A stretch of 64,000 nt of DNA from Thiobacter sp. AK1 (GCF_039822265.1 NZ_JBAJEX010000011.1:1-64000), one strand, 5' to 3'. Counted from the first letter of the stretch, positions 1 through 10,595 are shown. Notes: generated from the sequence alone by a model not told the origin. Program-made: numbers and translations.

Positions 1-173
1 TCGCCCGGCTTGGCCAGGCGCACCCCTTTAAGCCGCTGCGCAGCAAGCCATAGGGCGCGGTCGCGCTGCCCGTGCATGGTGGCATCGGGACCGGTGAGGA
101 TTTCAGCGCGCAGCGCCGGGCTCAGGAGTGCCAGGGCCGTCGCGGCGAGGAAATGGCGGCGGGGAAGCATCAT
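1..173 (-). CDS. Secreted protein, N-terminal part only
   Basis: The reading frame runs off the left window edge, so only 57 codons are seen. It starts with two adjacent ATG codons (173 and 170). The N-terminus has a twin arginine followed by a hydrophobic run (LPRRHFLAATALALLSPALR), which looks like a Tat or Sec signal peptide ending near ALRAE. The mature part is too short to name. It lies 67 bp downstream of the previous minus-strand gene and may be the distal end of the Tad operon. Function unknown. Confidence 0.6.
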   Translation of the reverse strand, partial: MMLPRRHFLAATALALLSPALRAEILTGPDATMHGQRDRALWLAAQRLKGVRLAKPG

Positions 174-240
174 GGGGACTTTCGTCAGCTTTGATGCGCG
201 CACCGATATTTCAGAAACGCGTGCATGCCCAGGATGGCTT

Positions 241-972
241 TCATTGGGTGAACGCCTCCAGCGGGATGTCGGCCGCCTTCACCTTGGGGAGTTCGAGGGG
301 CCGCATCGACGGGAGCAGATAAGCTCGCGTCGGAATGATCTCCAGCCACTCGGTTTGCGTGACGAATCCGCAGGCGTCCGCCATCTTGGGGTCTTTGCAA
401 TCGACGTTAAAGCCCAACAATTTGGCATGCAGCCAACGCGTGAAATAAGGAAGATAAGTTTCGAGGTCGCGCTTGTCGCGTACGTACAGGGTAATGCCCG
501 GATGCAGGAAGGTTCTGCTCGCATAAGCTTCGTATGCCTCAATGGACGTGAACGGCTCGCAATGCCAACCACTACACCCTGGCACACTGTCCACGGCGGC
601 AAGCAAGCGCGGGCGACCGTCCGGACCATAGATGGCGACAGATCGAGTCGTGGCCTCCTTGTATCTAAAGCCCCAGTAAATGGTCGTTCCGTCTTTCAGG
701 GTCAAGCGCATTGGACCGGCCTGGAAGCCGTCGAGGATGCGGCTCGATACCAAGGCCTTGTCTTCGATGCCTGGGTGAGTGAATGAATAATAGAGTGCCT
801 TAGCATTCCCGGTGAACGCTTCAATAGTCGACGTAATAGTCTTTTTATCCAAAGGGGTAACTGGGACGCTGTTTAATTGCGCTGCAGCAAATGAGAATGG
901 GAGGAACAGCATCGCGAGAGCTGTCACGTAAATTGCTTGACGAATCCTCATCATCTTGAAACGTCCTTTCAT
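241..972 (-). CDS. Hypothetical secreted protein at the distal end of the Tad operon
   Basis: I do not recognise this family. From the first ATG it has 243 residues, but AAAGGA lies 9 nt before the double ATG at 954/951, so translation more likely begins there (MMRIRQ). A signal peptide follows (hydrophobic core, then FSFAAAQ). The mature part has two cysteine pairs (CSGWHC and DCKDPKMADAC) that could form disulfides. The 972 start would overlap the muramidase stop by 4 bases (ATGA), so the two genes are probably one transcript. An envelope or pilus accessory role is inferred from position only. Confidence 0.7.
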   Translation of the reverse strand: MKGRFKMMRIRQAIYVTALAMLFLPFSFAAAQLNSVPVTPLDKKTITSTIEAFTGNAKALYYSFTHPGIEDKALVSSRILDGFQAGPMRLTLKDGTTIYWGFRYKEATTRSVAIYGPDGRPRLLAAVDSVPGCSGWHCEPFTSIEAYEAYASRTFLHPGITLYVRDKRDLETYLPYFTRWLHAKLLGFNVDCKDPKMADACGFVTQTEWLEIIPTRAYLLPSMRPLELPKVKAADIPLEAFTQ

Positions 973-1922
973 GGTCTGCTTTGATTACCCCCGCCCTGAC
1001 TCGCAGGCGGACAGGGATTGCCGGTTTCCGGCAAATAAGCGTTGTCGATACCGAACCGCAGTACGTCACTCTCCCGGCGTCTGCGGTCCCTGTATTGATC
1101 GGGTGGTCTGTAAAGCCAGTCTGCCAGTTTTTGCCACTCGCCATCGTAGACGTATCTCCAGAACGTCTGGCGAATTGAGTCCTTTGAATCGCTCAGTCCG
1201 TATTGATAGGCGAAATCGACGATGACCGTCTGCGCCTCTTCCGGAAGTTTCTTGAAGACCATTCCCTGTGTGTTTTTCCTGTCGAACTGTGCGGCGACTC
1301 TCTTCTGCGTGTCGTAGCCAAACGCGTCCGCCAGAAGCCTGGCCTCGGCTTTAGTGACGGTCAGCGGGCTCTTGACCAACGCATCAACTGCTTTTTGCCC
1401 TTTTAGAGGGGCGAAGTAGGGATCGAGCTTCTTCATCAACGCAGCCACATCGACGTTGTCGGGGTTACCCTTGTCCTTGATGTAGGCATTGAGCACGGCT
1501 TTCGTGCCTGCTGCGCTTTGCTGACCGAGATCGACCCCGGTGCTGATGGTGACGCCGCTGGAAGCAATCACCTTCCCATTCTTGTCTGTGGGAACGTAAC
1601 CTTTAACTTCCAGCACGCCCTCGCTTCTCTCCAGAAACTCCTTGTCCACCCGCCACTTCTCGGTACAGGCATCGGACAGGCGTAACGTGCAGTTGTTCGC
1701 CCTCACGAACCGCATTTTCCGTTCGAGGCTACCCAGACAGATCCCGGGGCATTCCGCCTTCGTTGCAGTGCCGCCCATGCAGGAGGCCTTCGAAGGGTCG
1801 CACGCGGGTTGGGCTGGGAGCAAGGGCAGCGCGGCGACACTGGCGGCCAGTCCCAGCGCCATGAGCCAGAGGCGCTTGCCGAACGGGCGGGTCCGCCCTG
1901 ATCGATGCACGTCGTGTTTCAT
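969..1922 (-). CDS. Pesticin-like muramidase encoded in the Tad locus
   Basis: The start at 1922 overlaps the upstream TadE-like stop (ATGA), giving 317 residues. An N-terminal hydrophobic segment (about 18-38) acts as signal peptide or anchor. A cysteine-rich stretch (about 41-86, six Cys) follows. From about 95 onward there is a lysozyme-like domain with the block SGVTISTGVDLGQ and later LPEEAQTVIVDFAYQYGL. This resembles the pesticin C-terminal muramidase fold. Glu101, Thr125 and Asp131 are spaced 24 and 6 residues apart, close to the E-T-D triad of pesticin as I recall it. The likely role is local cutting of peptidoglycan for pilus assembly, with an effector role as the alternative. The fold call is from motif reading only. 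Confidence 0.7.
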   Translation of the reverse strand: MKHDVHRSGRTRPFGKRLWLMALGLAASVAALPLLPAQPACDPSKASCMGGTATKAECPGICLGSLERKMRFVRANNCTLRLSDACTEKWRVDKEFLERSEGVLEVKGYVPTDKNGKVIASSGVTISTGVDLGQQSAAGTKAVLNAYIKDKGNPDNVDVAALMKKLDPYFAPLKGQKAVDALVKSPLTVTKAEARLLADAFGYDTQKRVAAQFDRKNTQGMVFKKLPEEAQTVIVDFAYQYGLSDSKDSIRQTFWRYVYDGEWQKLADWLYRPPDQYRDRRRRESDVLRFGIDNAYLPETGNPCPPASQGGGNQSRP

Positions 1923-2821
1923 GGCGCGGGCGCGAGGTTGATGCACACAGGCTTGTCGGGGCAGTTGCCCTGTGCAGGATCGCAGGTCGACTGGGCCGCG
2001 CAGGCCGCCTCCCCCGCGGTGCACTTGGGCAGGGTCCCACTCCCTCCATAGGGCGGCCCGGGGTCCTTTGGCTTGCCGTCATTGCCCGGACCCGGGATGG
2101 AGGCCATGGCGTCGTTCTCGATGGCCTCAGACTGCATGCGGATGACGGTGTGGGCGACGATGGGAATGCGGCCGCGGGCGATGAGGGCCTTGCGGAAGGT
2201 GTCCGGGTCGTCGGCATCGAGCACCGACAGCGCCCAGGTGTAAAACCGCCCCACCAGCGGCAGTTGTTTCTCCCGGGGGATGCCGTAGGTCACGCGCAGC
2301 TTGAGTAGATTGGCGTCCTGCAGGGTCTGGCCGGATCGGTTGGTCTTGGGGTCGTGGTTGCAGCCCGGCACATCCATCGGACACTGAAGGAAGGCAAGAT
2401 TGGCGTTGGGAATGACGCGACCCTTGACCTTGAGCCTGGCCGCCAGGGCCGGGCTGGCGTAGTCGTCGAAGCTCTCCTTGCTGGGTGAGAGGATTTCGAT
2501 GCGCACCGGGCTGGTAGCCAGGTCGGCTACGAGCCGGGCGTAGGACTGGGCGAGTTCCGTCGGGGTGGTGCCGCCGCCGTAGTAGGCCACCAGCCCCCGC
2601 CGCAGGCCGGTGAAGAGGGCCTCCATGCGGGCATGATCGACGGCACCGGCGCGCGCCGCTTCGAAGGTGGCGTAGTTGAGATTGCTCTTGGCGTGATACA
2701 CCAGCCCGGCCTGCAGGGTGGCCAGCCCCAGCATCAGCACCGTGGGCGCCACGACGACGAACTCCACCAGGGAGGCGCCGCGCGTCCGTGCCCACCGGGC
2801 CGTCAGAGGACGGCGCCTCAT
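1919..2821 (-). CDS. TadE-like pilus assembly protein
   Basis: 300 residues. The N-terminus is a positively charged leader followed by GASLVEFVVVAPTVLMLGLA, the TadE/TadG signature of a conserved Glu at the start of one hydrophobic helix. The rest is periplasmic. The C-terminus, rich in Pro, Gly and Cys, includes CTAGEAACAAQSTC. Its start overlaps the DUF192 gene stop by 4 bases, and its stop overlaps the muramidase start. TadE proteins are pseudopilin-like parts of the Flp pilus machine in the inner membrane. This one is about twice the usual TadE length. Confidence 0.82.
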   Translation of the reverse strand: MRRRPLTARWARTRGASLVEFVVVAPTVLMLGLATLQAGLVYHAKSNLNYATFEAARAGAVDHARMEALFTGLRRGLVAYYGGGTTPTELAQSYARLVADLATSPVRIEILSPSKESFDDYASPALAARLKVKGRVIPNANLAFLQCPMDVPGCNHDPKTNRSGQTLQDANLLKLRVTYGIPREKQLPLVGRFYTWALSVLDADDPDTFRKALIARGRIPIVAHTVIRMQSEAIENDAMASIPGPGNDGKPKDPGPPYGGSGTLPKCTAGEAACAAQSTCDPAQGNCPDKPVCINLAPAP

Positions 2822-3165
2822 GGCCGGCCCGCCTCGCCCAGAACCGTCAGGCTTTGGCCCACCTCGAGCCCGAGCGCCTCCGCCTGCCCCGCCGAAAGCT
2901 CCAGTACCGCGCGGCTACTTGGGCAGACGGCGATGCGCCACGGGGGCAGCGGCGCGACGATTTTGCGGATGCGCTGCTGGGCATCCAGGAACACCGCGTC
3001 GATGGCATAGGCCATGCCGAAGGTGTGCACCGCGGCGCAGGGGACGATGAGCAGGCCCTCTTCCCGGCTGAGGCGGCGCCAAAGCAGGCCACGGGCGCGG
3101 GCGAGGAAGCGGTCGGCCACGTGCAACCGCAGCACCTTCCCGTTGATGAGCAGTTCGCGTGGCAT
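2818..3165 (-). CDS. DUF192 family protein
   Basis: 115 residues from the ATG at 3165, which shares one base with the tadC stop (TGATG). It has the DUF192 pattern: a short basic beta segment, ARGLLWRRLSREEGLLI, then VHTFGMAYAIDAVFLD and VLELSAGQAEALGLEVGQSL. The family is of uncertain biochemical function and members are often secreted or envelope-associated. No signal peptide is evident here. Its tight coupling between tadC and a tadE-like gene suggests a pilus-related job, which is inference. Confidence 0.85.
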   Translation of the reverse strand: MPRELLINGKVLRLHVADRFLARARGLLWRRLSREEGLLIVPCAAVHTFGMAYAIDAVFLDAQQRIRKIVAPLPPWRIAVCPSSRAVLELSAGQAEALGLEVGQSLTVLGEAGRP

Positions 3166-4061
3166 CACAACCCCATTTGCAGGAAGCGGACGATGATGGG
3201 GAACAGCAGGATCAGGAAGGTGCATGGGAAGATGAAGAAGATGAGCGGAAACAGCAGCTTCACCGGCGCCTCCATGGCCGCCTTCTCGGCGCGCACGAAG
3301 CGCTCGACCCGCCGCTGCTCCGCCTGGGCGCGCAGGATGGGCCCCAGGTTCATGCCCATGGCTTCGCCCTGGATCAGGGCGGATACCAGGCTCGCCACCG
3401 CGGGCTCGTTGAGCCGGTCGGCGAAGGTGCGCAGTGCATCCACCCGCGGCTTGCCGGCGCGGATGTCTCGCAACACCCGCTTCAGTTCGTCGCGCAGGGG
3501 GCCTGCCGGGCCCTTGGCCACCGCCTGCTGGAAGGCGCCGGTGAGGTTGAGGCCAGCCTCCACACAGAGGGTGATGAGGTCCAGGAAGAACGGCAGAGTC
3601 TTCAGGGTCTCGCGCCGCCGCAGCGCGATGCGGTCACGGAACCAGGCATGCATCAGGGCGTAGCCCAGCAGCGCGCCCAGCAGGCCGAAGCCCAGGGAGT
3701 TGGCGGCCCGGAAGGAACCGGCGATCCACCACAAAAGCAGTCCGCCGAGCAAGCTGGCGAGCAGGCGCTGGGCGATGAGTTGTTCCGGCGACAGCGCATA
3801 GTCGAGGCCGGCGAGCCGCAGCTGCACCAGCAGGCGCTGGCGCTGGCGCAGCGGCAGCAGCGGCCCCAGGTAATAGGCCACCCACTGGATGGGCCACCAC
3901 AGCAGGCGGAAGGCGGGCGGCGGCGGGTCGAGATAGGTGCGGTCTTCCGGCGGCACCTCGACGACGGCGCGCGACAGTTGCCAACCCACGAGGCCCACCG
4001 ACAGCCCGGTGAGCAGCCCCACGCCAGCCACGATCAGGGAGGAGGTCGCCGCTGCGGCCAT
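3165..4061 (-). CDS. tadC: TadC, inner-membrane platform protein of the Tad pilus
   Basis: 298 residues from the ATG at 4061, 4 bp after the tadB stop; an ATG at 4082 is possible but overlaps tadB. It has an N-terminal membrane segment, two central ones (ASLLGGLLLWWIAGSF and SLGFGLLGALLGYAL), a T2SF domain (ETLKTLPFFLDLITLCVEAG, then GMNLGPILRAQAEQRR) and a C-terminal helix pair. TadB and TadC form the inner-membrane platform on which the TadA ATPase drives Flp pilin assembly. Confidence 0.9.
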   Translation of the reverse strand: MAAAATSSLIVAGVGLLTGLSVGLVGWQLSRAVVEVPPEDRTYLDPPPPAFRLLWWPIQWVAYYLGPLLPLRQRQRLLVQLRLAGLDYALSPEQLIAQRLLASLLGGLLLWWIAGSFRAANSLGFGLLGALLGYALMHAWFRDRIALRRRETLKTLPFFLDLITLCVEAGLNLTGAFQQAVAKGPAGPLRDELKRVLRDIRAGKPRVDALRTFADRLNEPAVASLVSALIQGEAMGMNLGPILRAQAEQRRVERFVRAEKAAMEAPVKLLFPLIFFIFPCTFLILLFPIIVRFLQMGL

Positions 4062-4065
4062 GGTT

Positions 4066-4916
4066 TTACACGTCGATGGCAACGATCTTGCGGATGAGCA
4101 CGACGCCGAAGAACTCCAGCAGCACGACCACCGCGATCGTCCCCCAGCCCATGCGCGTGGTCCACAGCAGACTCATGGCAGCAGGTTCCAGCTTGCTCAA
4201 GGCGAGAAACAGGAACACCGGCAGCAGACCGACGACCCAGGCCTGCAGCTTGCCCTGCGCGGTGAGGGCGCGAATCTTGCCCTCCATGGCGATCTTGCTG
4301 CGCAGCGTCTGCGCGGCACGCTCCAGGGCTTCGGCGAGGCTGCCGCCGGTCTCGTTGGCGATGCGCATGGCGGACACGAACAGCGTCACCGACTGCAGCG
4401 GCACGCGCCGCGCCAGGTTCTCCAGGGATTGGTCCAGGGCCACACCCAGCCGCTGCTCGCGCAGCACCAGCTCGAACTCCTGAGAAACCGGCGGTCGCGT
4501 CTCGCGCACCAGCTGCTGCAGGGCGTGGCTCAGGCTGACACCGGCGCGCAGACCCCCCGCGATCACCAGCAGCGCATCCGGCAACTGCTGTTCGATGGCG
4601 TGCAGACGCCGCTCACGCAGCTTGCGCAGGATGAGCCGCGGCAGAATCGCCGCCCCCACCGCCGCCGCCACCCCCAGCAGGAACAGGCCGCTCGCCACCC
4701 AGACTCCGATGCCGGCGAGCAGAATCAGGGCGATGTTGGCGATGAAGAGGTGCGTGGGGTCCACGAACAGGAACAGCTCGCGCAGGCTGAAATGGGCGCG
4801 TTGGGTGAAGGCCTCGCGGTAGCGGGCGACGGCCACCACGCCGATGTCGAAGGCGGCCCACGCCAGTAGCGCAACCGCCATTCCGATCCCGACAACGATG
4901 CCGAACACGGCGCCGC

Positions 4917-4920
<4 letters not shown>
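4066..4920 (-). CDS. tadB: TadB, inner-membrane platform protein of the Tad pilus
   Basis: 284 residues with N-terminal membrane helices, a T2SF domain (QQLPDALLVIAGGLRAGVSL, then ANETGGSLAEALERAAQTLR) and C-terminal membrane helices. The motif LPDALLVIAGGLRAG is typical of TadB. It overlaps the tadA stop by 4 bases. It partners with TadC and is normally membrane-bound. Confidence 0.92.
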
Positions 4921-6599
<1,679 letters not shown>

Positions 6600-6609
6600 G
6601 GCATTCACC

Positions 6610-8010
6610 TCAGAAGTCGTCGAAACCACGTGTCGCTTCGGCGGGCGCCGCAGTGGGGGAATGACTGACCTCCTCCACCTTCTTCTGCACCGATTCCTTG
6701 AAAGCCGTGAGCGCGGGGTCATCGGGTGTCGTGACCATGGGCGTTACGAACACCACCAGTTCGGTCTCCCGTTTCTGGTAACGCTTGGACTTGAACAGGG
6801 CACCGAGGATGGGGATGTCACCCAGGAACGGCACTTTGTCCACCTGGTTCGAGGTCTCGCGGGAGAGCAGCCCGCTCAGGACGATGGTCTGGCCCTGGAT
6901 GACGTTGAACTCGGTCTCCGTCTTGCGCGTGCTCAGGGCCGGACCGGCGCGGGTCACCACCGAGGCGTCGATGTTGCTCACCTCGCTGCTCACCTTGGCG
7001 CGGATCACGCCCTTGTGGTCCACGCGGGGCTCGATGCTGAGCCTGATGCCGTATTCGCGAAACAGCACCGTGGTGCCGTTGATATTGCTGACCTCGTAAG
7101 GGAATTCGCCGCCGGCGAGGAAGGTCGCCTTGGAGCCACTGCGCGCGGACAGGGTTGGCTCGGCCAGCAGGGCCGCGACCCCGTTCTGCACCAGCAGGTT
7201 GAGCTGGGCGTTCAGGCCCAGGTTGACCAGGGACAGAATGTTGAGGCCGGACGGAACGGGCAGCGGACCGCCGCCGGGCGTGGTGATGGGCGGGGGGTTG
7301 TTTTGTCCCGCCAGCACGTTGATCTGGTACGGCCCGTCGCCGCGGCGGATGGGGCCCCATACCCCGCCCACGGCCACGCCGCCGGTGCTGCTCCACTTGA
7401 GCCCGATCTCGCGCAGGACGTTGGTCGGCAGTTCCATCACCTTGACGTCCATCACGACCATCTTTTCCCAGCCCAGGCGGTTGGTGAAATTGATGATCTG
7501 TGGATAGCGCTTGGCCAGTTCGTCGATCTTGGCCAGGTCGGCGTCGCTCAGGTCGTCGCCTTCGACGATCACCTTGTCGCCCACCCGGCGCACCTTGGCA
7601 TTGGGAATGCCGACCAAGACATCGACGATCTCGTTGAGCACCCGCGACATGTCGCTGGGCAGCACGGTGATCTTGAGCTTGCGGCTGCGCCCGTTCTTGG
7701 TCCAGATGTAGAGGCTGGACGCGCCAGCCTGGTTGGCGATCAGGAGAATCTCACGGTCGTCGAGCACCGATGCGGACAGCACCGCGCCATTACCCACGGC
7801 CAGCCGGGCGGCATTGGTCTGGGGCATCACGCGGGTCTCGCCCACGAACATTTCGATCTCGGCAGGTTCCTGTGCCCCCGCTGCCGGCGTATCGAGGGCA
7901 CGCACCTTAGGCGCCTTGGGCGCCGGCGCGGCGGCGGCGTTCGCGACCTGAAGGAATAACGCAAGCGGGACAAACAGGAAAAAAACGGGTTTGAACATCG
8001 AACTTTCCAT
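6610..8010 (-). CDS. cpaC: CpaC/RcpA, outer-membrane secretin of the Tad pilus
   Basis: Up to 466 residues. A second ATG at 7998 has GGAAAG just upstream and may be the true start. A signal peptide (hydrophobic run ending ANAAAA) is followed by a pilus-and-secretin N-domain (VGETRVMPQTNAARLAVGNG) and a BON-like segment. The secretin domain runs from about 200 to 430 (VGGVWGP region, LAEPTLSARSG, VPFLGDIPILGALF). It forms the outer-membrane channel for the Flp fibre. The stop lies 10 bp before the tadA start. Confidence 0.93.
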   Translation of the reverse strand: MESSMFKPVFFLFVPLALFLQVANAAAAPAPKAPKVRALDTPAAGAQEPAEIEMFVGETRVMPQTNAARLAVGNGAVLSASVLDDREILLIANQAGASSLYIWTKNGRSRKLKITVLPSDMSRVLNEIVDVLVGIPNAKVRRVGDKVIVEGDDLSDADLAKIDELAKRYPQIINFTNRLGWEKMVVMDVKVMELPTNVLREIGLKWSSTGGVAVGGVWGPIRRGDGPYQINVLAGQNNPPPITTPGGGPLPVPSGLNILSLVNLGLNAQLNLLVQNGVAALLAEPTLSARSGSKATFLAGGEFPYEVSNINGTTVLFREYGIRLSIEPRVDHKGVIRAKVSSEVSNIDASVVTRAGPALSTRKTETEFNVIQGQTIVLSGLLSRETSNQVDKVPFLGDIPILGALFKSKRYQKRETELVVFVTPMVTTPDDPALTAFKESVQKKVEEVSHSPTAAPAEATRGFDDF

Positions 8011-8018
8011 GTTTTGTT

Positions 8019-8948
8019 TTATGGAGCATGTCGTGACGGGCTCACGCCGCCCGACATGTCGAGCGCGCGCACGGCGTCGGCCAAGGCCTCACCATTGCCG
8101 GCGGAGCGCCCCGCCGGGCCTAGCCTGAGCTGCGGCACGTCGCCGAGCTTGTGGCCGGCGCCACCATAGATGACCGGCACCCCGCCGGCCGTCTCGATGG
8201 CCTGCTCGGACAGGCCCAGCAACGCAAAGGCATCGCGCTTGCTGCGCGAGATTTCCGCCGTATCGCCCGGCGCCCGCAGCAATGCGGTGATCTTGCCCAC
8301 CTCGCGCGCGGCGATGATGCGCTGGGCGTCCTCCGGCGTCGTCTCCAGCGTGACGGTAGTGAAACTCTGTGTGCGCGCCCCATCGCCTTCGGGCCCGGGG
8401 GTCACCCGGTTTCCGGCGGCGAGGACGGTGACACCCTGCAGCAGCGCGAAAGTGATGTTGCGGTTGTCTTTGCGCACGTTGACTACGATGTCGATGAGAT
8501 CGCCCGGCTGCAGCATCCCGGACAGCGAACTCACCTCGTCCACCGGCACGGTGATGGCGCGCCGTCCCGGGGTCAGCCGGGCCGAGAAACTGGGCGCCTT
8601 TTCCCCTTCGAGCTGTGCCCACAAAATGGCCTCCCCCTTCATTGCCGGGTAGGCCAGCACCGCGTTGGCCGCGCGGTCGAACTGGGCGGGGGTGATGGCA
8701 TCGGAGTGGGCCCATTCGGCGGGCACTTCGCGCACCGCCACGGTCTCGGGCGTCAGCGCGGCACCTTTCTGCAGATCCTGCTTCGCCACCACCACCTTGC
8801 GCACGGCCTGCTTGCCACGGGCCTCGATTTCCGCGACGCGCTGGTTGAGGTAGCGCATGGCCAAAAGCGCCGCGCCGATGCCGAGAATCCCGGCGACAGC
8901 GAAGATGAGCCAGGAACGTTGGATTTTGAGCTTCACGGGCCACCTCAT
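8019..8948 (-). CDS. cpaB: CpaB/RcpC, Tad pilus periplasmic assembly protein
   Basis: 309 residues. The start at 8948 overlaps the stop of the small pilin gene (ATGA). It has an N-terminal membrane anchor (SWLIFAVAGILGIGAALLAM), then an SAF-type domain (KQDLQKGAALTPETVAVREV, then GRRAITVPVDEVSSLSGMLQ) and VTLETTPEDAQRIIAAREVG. This is the CpaB/RcpC pattern. The protein sits in the periplasm near the secretin. Confidence 0.9.
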   Translation of the reverse strand: MRWPVKLKIQRSWLIFAVAGILGIGAALLAMRYLNQRVAEIEARGKQAVRKVVVAKQDLQKGAALTPETVAVREVPAEWAHSDAITPAQFDRAANAVLAYPAMKGEAILWAQLEGEKAPSFSARLTPGRRAITVPVDEVSSLSGMLQPGDLIDIVVNVRKDNRNITFALLQGVTVLAAGNRVTPGPEGDGARTQSFTTVTLETTPEDAQRIIAAREVGKITALLRAPGDTAEISRSKRDAFALLGLSEQAIETAGGVPVIYGGAGHKLGDVPQLRLGPAGRSAGNGEALADAVRALDMSGGVSPSRHAP

Positions 8949-9139
8949 ACCGGCAGGGCGATGGCGGACAGGAAACGGGCGAAACCCTTGCCCACGGCCT
9001 GGGCGAACTGCAGCAGCAGCGGCGGCTCGCCGCCGAAGGGCGCGAAGAAAATCGTGGCGACGATGGCGGTGAGGATCAGGTACTCCACCATGGACTGGCC
9101 GCATTGCATCGGGCGGCACCTTTCCAATAGCTGTTGCAT
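8945..9139 (-). CDS. Small Flp-like pilin (second prepilin of the locus)
   Basis: A 64-residue product. Residues 14-29 read GQSMVEYLILTAIVAT. Cleavage after Gly14 would leave Gln1 and place Glu at +5 and Tyr at +6, the hallmark of Flp-type prepilins cut by TadV/CpaA peptidases. One hydrophobic helix follows, then a short tail (LLLQFAQAVGKGFARFLSAI). It starts 2 bp after the upstream stop and overlaps the cpaB start. It may be a minor pilin or tip or initiation subunit. It has a 13-residue leader and a shorter tail than the main Flp. Confidence 0.75.
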   Translation of the reverse strand: MQQLLERCRPMQCGQSMVEYLILTAIVATIFFAPFGGEPPLLLQFAQAVGKGFARFLSAIALPV

Positions 9140-9141
9140 GG

Positions 9142-9852
9142 CTAGCGCTCCGTGTCGGTTGTTTCGATGAGATTCAGCACCACGCTGGTACCCGAGGCCA
9201 GGGCCGAGACGACCAGGATGGCCTCGCGATTGGCGGCGGCAAACCACAGGCTGCGTCCCTGCGTCCCAGCGCGCTGCACCGGCAGGTCCCGTTCCACCCG
9301 GTAGCCGCGAGATTGCAGCTCGGCCCTGAAGAACGCCGCATTCGTCTCCACGCTGTGGTCGTTGGTGATCGTCACGACGCGCGCCCGCTTGCCGGGGTCG
9401 GTCATCTCCACGTCCACTGCCAGCTTGCTGCCGGCGGGGAGCCCGAGCCCCAGGGGTCGGCCGAGATGGGCCAGGCCTGCTTTCAAATCGCTGACGGAGA
9501 CCGTGCCCTCGGTGCCCCGCAGCGCCTTGCGCAGGCGCGCGGTGTAGAGCAGATCGCCCTGCCGCTGGGACACCACGGTCCAACCCTTTAGGGTGGTCTC
9601 CACGCGCCTGGCGCCGAAGCGTGTGCGGTAGAACGCCAGCACCGCTGCCAGCGGTTTGTCGGTGGCGAACACGCGAACGCGAGTCGGCACGCCGTTGATG
9701 CGTAGGGATTGCGCGATGTCTACGGCATCGATGCCCTCCATGGCCGGCGGGACTGGCAGGGCCAGGGCCGCGAGCGGGCTTGCGCAGCAGACCACGATCA
9801 GCGCCGCCAGGCCGCGCAGGATCGTCCGAGCCGTTTTCGAGGAGCCGTTCAT
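9142..9852 (-). CDS. Unknown secreted protein of the Tad locus
   Basis: 236 residues; I do not recognise the family. The start overlaps the upstream stop by 4 bases. A long signal peptide (LRGLAALIVVCCASPLAALA) precedes a soluble alpha/beta-looking region with no cysteines. It contains AAVLAFYRTRFGARRVETTL and a second half with AAFFRAELQSRGYRVERDL, which could be two repeats of one small fold. The position between a TadE-like gene and a small pilin suggests periplasmic pilus biogenesis. Confidence 0.72.
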   Translation of the reverse strand: MNGSSKTARTILRGLAALIVVCCASPLAALALPVPPAMEGIDAVDIAQSLRINGVPTRVRVFATDKPLAAVLAFYRTRFGARRVETTLKGWTVVSQRQGDLLYTARLRKALRGTEGTVSVSDLKAGLAHLGRPLGLGLPAGSKLAVDVEMTDPGKRARVVTITNDHSVETNAAFFRAELQSRGYRVERDLPVQRAGTQGRSLWFAAANREAILVVSALASGTSVVLNLIETTDTER

Positions 9853-10595
9853 CGCAGTCGATCCCCCGGAACGATTTCCGGATCGATGTCGTTCACGTCC
9901 ATGGCAGGGTCGAGGATGAGGGGCGGCACTTGCCCGAGCGTGCTGCCCAGCGCCTCCAGGGGGGCAATCGGATAGGCGGCGGCGCCCGCCCCTTCCACCT
10001 TGACTTTCACCATGCCGGGAGAGGCGGCCGCCCAAGCATCGACCAGGATGCTGGTGGTGCGGGACAGGACCAGGTCCAGCTCGTCGAAGGGCTTGAGCAG
10101 CGCAAGCTTGCGCGGGCGCACGGTGACACGTCCGGTGTAGAGGTTGGCCTCATTGAGGTTGAACCCCGCGCGCCCCGAAAACACCGCGGCAGCCGGGACA
10201 TGCTTGCTCTCCACCTTGGTTTCCACCGCCACGTCCGCGTCGAAGTCGGCCAGCAGGGGCTTGCCCTGATAGTCGGCCCAGACGGGATTGCGGTGGGCCG
10301 GGATGTTTATCGCCACGTCGTGGGTCTTGATCGGTGCATCGGAGGTGCTGTAGAAGCGCCGTCGCACTTCGGCCGCGAGTTCCGCATCGGTCTTTAAGCT
10401 CGATGCGCTGTTGCGGATGGTGCCCTCGAAGGCGACGTAGCGGCTCGCGATTTCGGTGGTCTGCGCCAGATCCGTGTACTTGCCTAGCAAGGGCACGATG
10501 AGAAAGAAGGGCACCAGCACCAGGGCCAAGGCAATGAATTCGACGGTGGACGCACCGGCCTCGGCTGCGCCTGTGATGCTACGGACGGCTGACAT
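9849..10595 (-). CDS. TadE-like pseudopilin
   Basis: 248 residues from the ATG at 10595. The N-terminus GASTVEFIALALVLVPFFLI has the TadE-type Glu placed at the head of a membrane helix. The rest is a periplasmic domain without clear motifs. The 17-bp overlap with the end of the upstream gene and the ATGA overlap with the downstream gene support a polycistronic mRNA. Confidence 0.78.
   Translation of the reverse strand: MSAVRSITGAAEAGASTVEFIALALVLVPFFLIVPLLGKYTDLAQTTEIASRYVAFEGTIRNSASSLKTDAELAAEVRRRFYSTSDAPIKTHDVAINIPAHRNPVWADYQGKPLLADFDADVAVETKVESKHVPAAAVFSGRAGFNLNEANLYTGRVTVRPRKLALLKPFDELDLVLSRTTSILVDAWAAASPGMVKVKVEGAGAAAYPIAPLEALGSTLGQVPPLILDPAMDVNDIDPEIVPGDRLR

Noticed and set aside
969..2024. 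Earlier start for the muramidase at 2024
   Set aside because: The first 34 codons overlap the TadE-like gene and are Gly/Arg/Pro-rich; the ATG at 1922 overlaps the stop as ATGA and begins a signal-like segment.
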